The translations under genes were made by a program, and so were the position numbers. 43,135 nt of DNA from a virus. Below the pieces are notes generated by a model. The model saw only the letters and a list, made by a program, of their open reading frames with translations. It had not been told where the DNA came from and did not search any database. The stretch is from positions 1 to 43,135 of IMG/VR virus record IMGVR_UViG_3300042922_000854; one strand, given 5' to 3'. Position 1 is the first letter of the stretch; each line of letters begins with the position of its first letter. Of the stretch, positions 38,214 to 43,135 are shown piece by piece.

Positions 38214-38238
38214 CTCATCATAAAATACTAATGATGAG
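38214..38238. promoter_or_regulatory. Inverted repeat overlapping a ribosome site
   Basis: CTCATCAT (38214-38221) and ATGATGAG (38231-38238) are perfect 8-bp arms with a 9-base loop. The second arm carries part of the GAGGTG used by the XRE gene at 38247. It could be an autorepressor operator or a translational hairpin. Confidence 0.5.
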
Positions 38239-38246
38239 GTGATTCT

Positions 38247-38447
38247 GTGGGAATAAGGAATAGACTTAAAGAAATCCGAATGAAAGAATATATGTTGAGC
38301 CAGAAAGAATTTGCTGAAATTCTTGGTGTGCTACCCGATAACTACAGTAGAATTGAAAATAACAAAACACAGTTATCACTGGAAAGAGCTATATTGATTG
38401 CTAAAAAGCTTAATAAGAAGGTTGAAGATATATTTGAGGTTGAATGA
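38247..38447 (+). CDS. Small XRE-family regulator of the plasmid region
   Basis: A 66-aa stand-alone HTH protein (RNRLKEIRMKEYMLSQKEFAEILGV, PDNYSRIENNKTQLSLERAI, closing KKVEDIFEVE). GTG start. It lies just before the parM operon and behind an inverted repeat at 38214, so it may autoregulate and may also control partition genes. A terminator follows. Confidence 0.8.
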   Translation: MGIRNRLKEIRMKEYMLSQKEFAEILGVLPDNYSRIENNKTQLSLERAILIAKKLNKKVEDIFEVE

Positions 38448-38457
38448 CCTCTTTTTT
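38436..38457 (+). terminator. Short terminator after the XRE gene
   Basis: GAGGT/ACCTC (38436-38440, 38447-38451), 6-base loop, six T residues. The stem is short, so termination may be partial. Confidence 0.6.
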
Positions 38458-38600
38458 ATTTGCTTATTTAATGTATTATTATAAATTTTTATTTTATGGA
38501 CATACATAAATATATAGAACTATTAATAAATATATACAAATATCACCTAAATCAAAAGCAAAGAGTATAAACAAATTTATAAAAGGGGGTAAAAGTATAT
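38458..38600 (+). promoter_or_regulatory. Upstream region of parM (promoter and possible centromere)
   Basis: A 143-bp AT-rich stretch. A 27-base block (38458-38484) is nearly the same as one at 42979-43004. Two direct ATAAATATATA repeats lie at 38506-38516 and 38526-38536, 20 bp apart, as expected for ParR-binding sites of a parC centromere. GGGGG near 38586 supplies the parM ribosome site. Centromere function is inference. Confidence 0.5.
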
Positions 38601-39491
38601 ATGATTATTGGAGTAGACCTAGGTTACGGCTACACAAAGACCTCGGAAGGTATTGTTTTTCCTTCGAGAATCAGTACTCAGGAAACTATTTTAGAGGAAG
38701 GAAATATGCTGATTCTCGATAATAAGGCTTATACAGTAGGAGAAGGTAATGTAGAAGTAGATTTAAACAGAATTAACAAGGAACTTACAAGAGTATGCCT
38801 AATTGAAGCTCTAGCAAAGTCGAGTAATCAGAATGATTTTCAAGTTGTTGCCGGCTTACCTTTAGGACTTTTTAGCTCACAAAAGAATCTAATGAAACAA
38901 ATGCTTTTGAGCAACAGATATGTTGAATTTGAGAGTAACAAACAAAAGAGAGCAATCGCCATTACCAAAGCAGAGGTATTCCCTCAGTGTCTTGGGGCTC
39001 ACTATTCGCTCCCGGCTGCAGATGATACGGAAGACAGAATTTATATTGACATAGGCGGGCGTACAGTTATTATAGCACTCTTACAGGTGGTTAACGGCAA
39101 AAGGAAAGTTACACAGCACTCCACTATATATGAAGGAACTCTTACATTATTTTCAAAGATTGTAGCAGCAATCAATTCCAAGTATGAAACCCTATTTGAG
39201 ATAGAGGATGGCGAGAGGATCCTTAAGAATGGTCTTAGCATTTATGGAGAGAAGCGGGATATAGGCTTTATAAGAAACATTATAGAAGAGCACACAGATA
39301 AGATAATGAAGGAGCTGCTGCTTAAATATCCGGTAAAGACTGCGAAAGTAACGCTAGCCGGTGGCGGTGCTTATGTATTGAAACAATTATTTGATAAGAG
39401 AATACCTGGAACCACAATAATACCAAATGCACAGTTTGCAAATGCAAATGGTTTTAAGAGGATAGGAGTGAGTTTATGGCAAAGGTATTAG
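38601..39491 (+). CDS. parM: ParM/StbA-like actin-type partition ATPase
   Basis: A 296-aa actin-family protein. The marks in order are phosphate-1 loop GVDLGYGYTK (4-13), phosphate-2 loop YIDIGGRTVI (148-157), and the adenosine motif TLAGGGAYVL (251-260). It would polymerise in ATP-dependent filaments that push plasmid copies apart. It overlaps the parR-like gene by 16 bases, the expected operon. Its presence on a phage genome argues for a plasmid-like prophage state. The family is close to the clostridial and Bacillus ParM/AlfA group, not to MreB. Confidence 0.88.
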   Translation: MIIGVDLGYGYTKTSEGIVFPSRISTQETILEEGNMLILDNKAYTVGEGNVEVDLNRINKELTRVCLIEALAKSSNQNDFQVVAGLPLGLFSSQKNLMKQMLLSNRYVEFESNKQKRAIAITKAEVFPQCLGAHYSLPAADDTEDRIYIDIGGRTVIIALLQVVNGKRKVTQHSTIYEGTLTLFSKIVAAINSKYETLFEIEDGERILKNGLSIYGEKRDIGFIRNIIEEHTDKIMKELLLKYPVKTAKVTLAGGGAYVLKQLFDKRIPGTTIIPNAQFANANGFKRIGVSLWQRY

Positions 39492-39673
39492 TTAGCTTTA
39501 AACAAAAGGAGCAAGATCTATTCAATAAAGTATCAGAACAAGGAGATAAAAGTAATTTTATGAAAGATGCTCTTAAGTTCTATCTTAAGCATAAAGACCA
39601 AAAAAATAATATTACCCCAGCTGTAACTGAGGTAAAGAGTGAGGAAATCATTGATATCCTTGAAAGCCTATAG
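39476..39673 (+). CDS. parR: ParR-like small DNA-binding protein
   Basis: A 65-aa protein whose first 40 residues fit a ribbon-helix-helix: strand VLVSFKQKEQDLF, then KSNFMKDALKFYLKHK. The end is acidic (EEIIDILESL), a likely actin-binding tail. Size, overlap with parM and fold match ParR adaptors, which bind the centromere and the filament tip. The ATG lies inside parM with an AGGAG. Confidence 0.75.
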   Translation: MAKVLVSFKQKEQDLFNKVSEQGDKSNFMKDALKFYLKHKDQKNNITPAVTEVKSEEIIDILESL

Positions 39674-39685
39674 TATGCCCATGGC

Positions 39686-39738
39686 CGCGTATACTGCAGC
39701 TCCAGCGTGCAAGCCCGCTTGTGCTACGCAATATAGCG
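39686..39738. other. GC-rich structured segment (oriT, RNA or centromere candidate)
   Basis: About 53 bases near 58 percent GC sit in an AT-rich gap. Nested arms: CGCGTATA (39686-39693) against TATAGCG (39732-39738) with one bulge, GCGT/ACGC (39705-39708, 39726-39729) and CAAGC/GCTTG (39710-39714, 39717-39721). It could be a nick region for the HUH protein, a centromere or a small RNA. No test is possible from sequence alone. Confidence 0.4.
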
Positions 39739-39782
39739 TATGATTAAAATTTTCAAATTATGCTAGTACATCTCAAATAATT

Positions 39783-39860
39783 CTAATGATAAGCCAATTC
39801 TACAAGATAAAGCACTCCTGAAGCTGCTATGCAGCAACCGCCAAATATTAAAAATCCCAT
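39783..39860 (-). CDS. 25-aa hydrophobic peptide on the minus strand
   Basis: A short frame with a very good ribosome site (GAGGTG, five bases from ATG at 39858-39860). The product has a hydrophobic core (FLIFGGCCIAASGVLYLV) and a polar end, and would span the membrane once. A minus TATAAT near 39886 could be its -10. The shape fits a type I toxin or a regulatory membrane peptide. A chance frame cannot be excluded. Confidence 0.4.
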   Translation of the reverse strand: MGFLIFGGCCIAASGVLYLVELAYH

Positions 39861-39902
39861 AATATCACCTCAAATATATTATTTATTATAAGGAGGGTTT
39901 TT

Positions 39903-40184
39903 ATGTATAAAAAAATATTAGTGTTCCTGCTAATTGCTATATTTATATTAACAACAACTGTTAGTGCTGCCAGTGGAGATGCTGACTTCTGGAAGCTCCT
40001 AGCTGCATTTAGAAAAGGTTTGTTTTGGGTAGGGGTATTCTCTAGCATATACGGATTATACCTGCAGATGCTGAAGCGTGACGATATGGGTAAGAAAATT
40101 GTTATTACCTGTGTGTTGACCTATATTGCAAGCTATGTAGTACCGAATGTATTCGTAATGATTGATCAGACTTTTGGGAAGTAG
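39903..40184 (+). CDS. VirB2/TrbC-like small membrane protein
   Basis: A 93-aa protein. Residues 1-23 are a signal peptide (ILVFLLIAIFILTTTVSAAS). After a short polar part come two membrane segments (about 40-55 and 66-85) joined by a basic loop KRDDMGKK. That is the layout of VirB2/TrbC pilins and of related small subunits in Gram-positive transfer systems. It has an AAGGAGGG site and leads a three-gene block with the ATPase at 40467. The sequence match is by layout only. Confidence 0.55.
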   Translation: MYKKILVFLLIAIFILTTTVSAASGDADFWKLLAAFRKGLFWVGVFSSIYGLYLQMLKRDDMGKKIVITCVLTYIASYVVPNVFVMIDQTFGK

Positions 40185-40192
40185 GTGGAGAT

Positions 40193-40465
40193 ATGTGGGA
40201 TTTATTAGATAACCTCAAAAAGTTCAATGAGACCACACAGGAGTACTTTGATATCATAAAGACGGTATATCATTATATTACCCATCCTAAGGAACTGCTG
40301 ATTTGGTTATGGAGTACTGCAGTTGATCTGAGTTTTTATGTTTGCTTATCTATATTTTGTATCTGCCTGGTGCTTCATCTTCTAGGTGTAAAAAAAGCAA
40401 GGTTATATGCTCAGATGTCTTTCTTCATATATCTGACTATCATGATATTTAATAAGGTGATGTAG
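40193..40465 (+). CDS. Two-helix membrane protein of the secretion-like block
   Basis: A 90-aa protein with a polar helical N-terminus (LLDNLKKFNETTQEYFDIIKTVY) and two membrane segments (about 43-63 and 70-88). It sits between the VirB2-like protein and the ATPase, so it is likely a membrane partner of that ATPase. It could replace a VirB3- or PrgH-type subunit. Family not recognised. Confidence 0.6.
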   Translation: MWDLLDNLKKFNETTQEYFDIIKTVYHYITHPKELLIWLWSTAVDLSFYVCLSIFCICLVLHLLGVKKARLYAQMSFFIYLTIMIFNKVM

Positions 40466-40466
40466 C

Positions 40467-42785
40467 ATGAAGTGGATGAAAGCAAGTGAATTCTTCAAAA
40501 TCTACAATCCAAAGTACAGCATACTGAAGATTATTCCAGATACCTCAATAAGGAATTATGACAGCGAAAATATAGCAAGAGTTATCTGTAATATGTATAA
40601 CCTTCCTATTGATAGACTAAAGTTTAAAAGCCATCAACTCACCTATAGGCTACCGAATAAAACCGCATTCTTCATTGACATAAGCCTAAAGGAAGTTAGC
40701 TTCTACATCATCACTCCGGAAGAATTTGAGAAACTGGTCATTGAGAAATGTAGCGGCACTTGGCCAAAAGCAACTATCCAAAGAGTAGGTCTAGTGTCGA
40801 TGTTCTCCAGCAAGGCCGTCAAGCATGAACTAGTGTATAGGAAGGAAGATGCACTAAGCCTAAAGGTGGATAAAAAGAGCAATGAGCCGCTGAACAGTAT
40901 ATTGAATGTAATTGACATCATGGAGCAGGATGACAGGGTAGGGGTGTTATACAACTTCATGCCGGGCAATCAAGGCTCCTGGTATAATAAGCATCGTGAC
41001 ACCATGGAGAGAATTAAGAAGAATACTCCTGTCGATAAACAAAAGCTCAATATAGGATATATGCTGATGTACCTGATTGATGAGATTATGAAAATATTCA
41101 TTATGACTTTTGAAGAGATGGCCAACTTTATAGGTGATGGCAAGAACATAACTGAAGGTCGTAAAGATGAAGGACCTGGCATGCAACTCTATAAAATGCT
41201 TTCCACAACAACACTCCGGAAGGCTGACAGAAATATTCTAGATGCACAGTTGTTGGTGATCAGTGAGAGTCAGAACGAAACAAGAGCTAAGAACAATGCT
41301 ATAGCTGTATGCGAGAGTTATAAAACCATTTCAGAAGATAATAGCCTTTCTTATAGACCTACACTTTGTAGTTTTGATTATGAGAGCTTTAAAATCAAAG
41401 GTATAACTACTAACATAATCAGTACTGAAGAAGCTGCTAACTTAATTCAAATACCTGGAAGAACATTATTACAGCAGCACCCCAACATTGAGAAAGTGGA
41501 TGTGCTTGAATGCCCAATACCAGAGGAAATAAGTAACGGGTATATATCCTTAGGGAGTGCACCATACAAAGGGCAAGAATATCCCACTTTTCTTCCGGAT
41601 GAATACAACCTTGGGAATTTACCTCTAACGATCGTAGGTCCTCCGGGGAGCGGGAAAACCACTTATATTGCAAACTATGTTAAGTATGTAAGAAAACGTA
41701 AAGAGGCAGTAGTACTAATTGATTTTATAAAAAACTGTGAGCTATCAGAGGATATTGAAAAGATAATTCCAAAACAAGATCTAATAATAATTGACTGTTC
41801 AAACGAAGAACAATTGCAAGGAATGGGCTACAACGAAATTAAGCGTACTGGTAAAAGCGATTTTGAAAAGCTAAAGGCTGCCAATCTTATGGCTGAGCAG
41901 ACGCTTGCTTTGGTTGATAGCATCAACAACGAAGGGCTTCCACTTACATCAAAGATGCGCAGGTATTTATCTGCTGCATGCAATGTGGCTTTTCTATTTG
42001 ATATTAATATAAAATCTGCAATAATGTGCTTGCAGGATTACAGGAAAAGAGAAGAATATATTAAAGCAATACCAGAATCAATGAGAGCCCTCTTAGATGA
42101 GGAGATAGGAGCGTTAGAAGAACTCAACGAATATACACTTACAAAGGATCCTGACTCGAAAGAAGTTCTATCAGCGCTAACCGGTACTAGGGATAGTAAG
42201 ATTGATGGGATATTAGATCGTATAAATCTCATTCGAGAGAATATTTATTTAAAATACATGTACAGCAAAAGCTGTTCTAGCAATATTGATTTTGTTCAGG
42301 CCATGGAGCAAGGGAAAGTAATACTTATCAAAATGCCAGAGGATACCTTCGGCAGCAAGATGGTCAAGAACGTACTGGTGACATACTTCTGCAGCAAGAC
42401 TATTCTTTCAACCAAGATTAGGGGGGCAATGCATAAACAGCCTTCACGTTGCCACGAAATAATTGACGAACTATATCAAGCGCCGACTGCAGCTCGCTTG
42501 ATTAAGGAAACTATCAATCAGGTGCGGAAGTTTGGCAAGAAATATGTATTTAGCTGCCACTATCTGAATCAGATTGGTACTTTAAAAGAAGAGCTCAAAA
42601 GCGGCAACAGCTCATATATGCTACTCCATGGAAGCGACAAAACAATATATAAGGAGCTGGAAGATGAGCTGAAGCCTTATGATGTTGAGGACCTTCTAAA
42701 CTTAAAGAGATTTACTTCGCTAAACCTTATCAAGTACCAAAAGGGATATGCAAAGTTCATTAGCAAGCTTCCTGCACCGGTATAA
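40467..42785 (+). CDS. VirD4/HerA-superfamily DNA-translocation ATPase
   Basis: A 772-aa P-loop ATPase. Walker A is GPPGSGKTT (391-399) and the following strand VLIDFIKNC fits the fold. Walker B is HEIIDELYQAP with D667/E668, and a sensor segment VRKFGKKYVFSCHYLNQI follows, as in VirD4/TraG/VirB4 and HerA motors. The first 380 residues are unassigned and probably dock a partner. No strong N-terminal membrane anchor is seen; the two small membrane proteins upstream could supply it. Such enzymes pump DNA or protein through type IV secretion channels. It is unexpected in a tailed phage, where terminase already packages DNA. It starts at ATG after AAGGTGATG and ends before a strong terminator. 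Confidence 0.75.
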   Translation: MKWMKASEFFKIYNPKYSILKIIPDTSIRNYDSENIARVICNMYNLPIDRLKFKSHQLTYRLPNKTAFFIDISLKEVSFYIITPEEFEKLVIEKCSGTWPKATIQRVGLVSMFSSKAVKHELVYRKEDALSLKVDKKSNEPLNSILNVIDIMEQDDRVGVLYNFMPGNQGSWYNKHRDTMERIKKNTPVDKQKLNIGYMLMYLIDEIMKIFIMTFEEMANFIGDGKNITEGRKDEGPGMQLYKMLSTTTLRKADRNILDAQLLVISESQNETRAKNNAIAVCESYKTISEDNSLSYRPTLCSFDYESFKIKGITTNIISTEEAANLIQIPGRTLLQQHPNIEKVDVLECPIPEEISNGYISLGSAPYKGQEYPTFLPDEYNLGNLPLTIVGPPGSGKTTYIANYVKYVRKRKEAVVLIDFIKNCELSEDIEKIIPKQDLIIIDCSNEEQLQGMGYNEIKRTGKSDFEKLKAANLMAEQTLALVDSINNEGLPLTSKMRRYLSAACNVAFLFDINIKSAIMCLQDYRKREEYIKAIPESMRALLDEEIGALEELNEYTLTKDPDSKEVLSALTGTRDSKIDGILDRINLIRENIYLKYMYSKSCSSNIDFVQAMEQGKVILIKMPEDTFGSKMVKNVLVTYFCSKTILSTKIRGAMHKQPSRCHEIIDELYQAPTAARLIKETINQVRKFGKKYVFSCHYLNQIGTLKEELKSGNSSYMLLHGSDKTIYKELEDELKPYDVEDLLNLKRFTSLNLIKYQKGYAKFISKLPAPV

Positions 42786-42823
42786 TTTCTAATAAACTCA
42801 AAGAATTATCAAAAATAATGAAT

Positions 42824-42852
42824 AAAGGAGAAGCGTTGAAACTTCTCCTTTT
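42824..42852 (+). terminator. Terminator of the secretion-like operon
   Basis: The stem AAAGGAGAAG/CTTCTCCTTT (42824-42833, 42842-42851) has an 8-base loop and a short T run. Confidence 0.85.
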
Positions 42853-42864
42853 GCATGCCTTTAA

Positions 42865-42908
42865 TTCTTCTAATATTCTTCTAATAAACTTCTAATATTC
42901 TTCTAATA
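42865..42908. repeat. Four tandem 11-bp integrase arm-like repeats
   Basis: The units at 42865, 42876, 42887 and 42898 read TTCTTCTAATA, TTCTTCTAATA, AACTTCTAATA and TTCTTCTAATA. Two related units lie on the other side of the core at 76-97 (43084-43105). One more partial copy (TTTCTAATAAAC) begins at 42787. Confidence 0.85.
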
Positions 42909-42978
42909 AATTAACCATATTTATATATATGCCAATTTGCACCAACAAGCGGTAAGCCTTGAAATTACTCTTTTCTTT

Positions 42979-43004
42979 ATTGCTTATTTATGCTATTATT
43001 ATAG
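42979..43004 (+). promoter_or_regulatory. Promoter-like block shared with the parM upstream region
   Basis: ATTGCTTATTTATGCTATTATTATAG differs from 38458-38484 by a few bases. It has TATTAT/TATAGT -10-like elements but no standard -35 spacing. Transcripts from here would meet the hairpin at 43009 at once. Confidence 0.35.
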
Positions 43005-43008
43005 TCAT

Positions 43009-43135
43009 GTCAGTTCGTAACCAAACTGACTTATTTTTGTTTGGAGTTAGTAATTTCAATGCCTGTACGAATCGAAAATCGGATTTTTCTAATAAACTTC
43101 TAATGACCTTCAATTTTCTTGAAAAATGTCTCTTC
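43009..43135. repeat. Terminal direct repeat, copy 2 (circular overlap)
   Basis: Exact copy of 1-127. See the first copy for its meaning. Confidence 0.93.

Larger units (their letters stand above)
39674..39902. other. Intergenic region between parR and the secretion-like genes
   Basis: This 229-bp gap holds a GC-rich folded block (39686-39738), a 25-residue gene on the minus strand (39783-39860) and the AAGGAGGG ribosome site of the next gene (about 39890). No plus-strand gene was seen. Confidence 0.6.
42865..43105. other. attP: Putative attP
   Basis: This region carries four arm-like repeats on the left and two on the right. An 11-bp inverted pair, TTGAAATTACT (42959-42969) and AGTAATTTCAA (43049-43059, same as 41-51), and the hairpin GTCAGTT...AACTGAC (43009-43030) lie between. 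It adjoins the 3' end of int, where phages keep attP. The exact core is not fixed; the hairpin spacer or the inverted pair are candidates. Confidence 0.6.

Noticed and set aside
1-43135. The 127-bp terminal repeats as biological terminal repeats of the virion
   Set aside because: The length equals a standard assembly k-mer and the repeat cuts through the int gene; circular closure explains it better.
1-43135. CRISPR arrays, tRNA genes, rRNA or insertion sequences
   Set aside because: No regularly spaced repeats, cloverleaf-type sequence or transposase was seen; the only tandem repeats are the arm sites and the LEEQKA units.

Overview
The window is one complete, circularly closed temperate phage genome, probably a phage-plasmid. 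Bases 1-127 recur exactly as 43009-43135, so the unique circle is 43,008 bp; a 127-bp overlap is what a k=127 assembler leaves when it closes a circle. AT-rich DNA, AGGAGG-type ribosome sites, frequent TTG/GTG starts, Gram-positive LexA boxes, a Spo0E-like protein and an HK97-type siphophage gene order all point to a low-GC Firmicutes host, most likely a clostridial endospore former. That host assignment is inference.

Layout. 42865-1547: a putative attP with tandem integrase arm sites, then a leftward operon of a small unknown gene plus a tyrosine integrase, with a perfect SOS (LexA) box in front. 1600-3230: immunity region, with a leftward CI-like repressor and a HIRAN-domain protein, divergent Cro-like and second XRE regulators, and an array of GTTAAC operators. 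3260-14800: rightward early genes, including a winged-helix replication-type protein, a set of hairpins beside an HUH rolling-circle initiator (origin candidate), an HNH nuclease, a CTPase-type ParB, two radical-SAM proteins, DUF4406, a DUF1064 nuclease, a J-domain protein, a Spo0E-like protein and many tiny cysteine-rich proteins.

14800-36125: a promoter-dyad-terminator cassette, then late genes in standard order: HNH, candidate cos, P27 small and large terminase, portal, S78 protease, HK97 capsid, connectors, tail tube, tail chaperones with a -1 frameshift, 1054-residue tape measure, Dit, a fibre with sialidase-type Asp-boxes, Tal, two holins and a C39-peptidase endolysin. An inverted secreted-protein gene (a moron) sits between Tal and the holin.

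36126-42850: accessory and plasmid region. It holds a 316-aa protein paired with a HicA-like toxin, a second SOS-controlled gene, a small XRE regulator, an actin-type ParM with a ParR-like partner, a GC-rich structured segment, a 25-residue hydrophobic peptide on the minus strand, and a three-gene block resembling part of a type IV secretion system (VirB2-like small membrane protein, second membrane protein, 772-aa VirD4/HerA-like ATPase).

Working together: the phage can integrate (Int/attP), has what it needs to persist as a replicating circle (HUH Rep, ParMR, perhaps ParB), and packages by a cos-type terminase. Two LexA boxes tie excision and an accessory gene to DNA damage, while the CI-like repressor itself lacks a RecA-cleavable domain. 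The most novel part is the conjugation-like block joined to actin partitioning on a tailed-phage genome.
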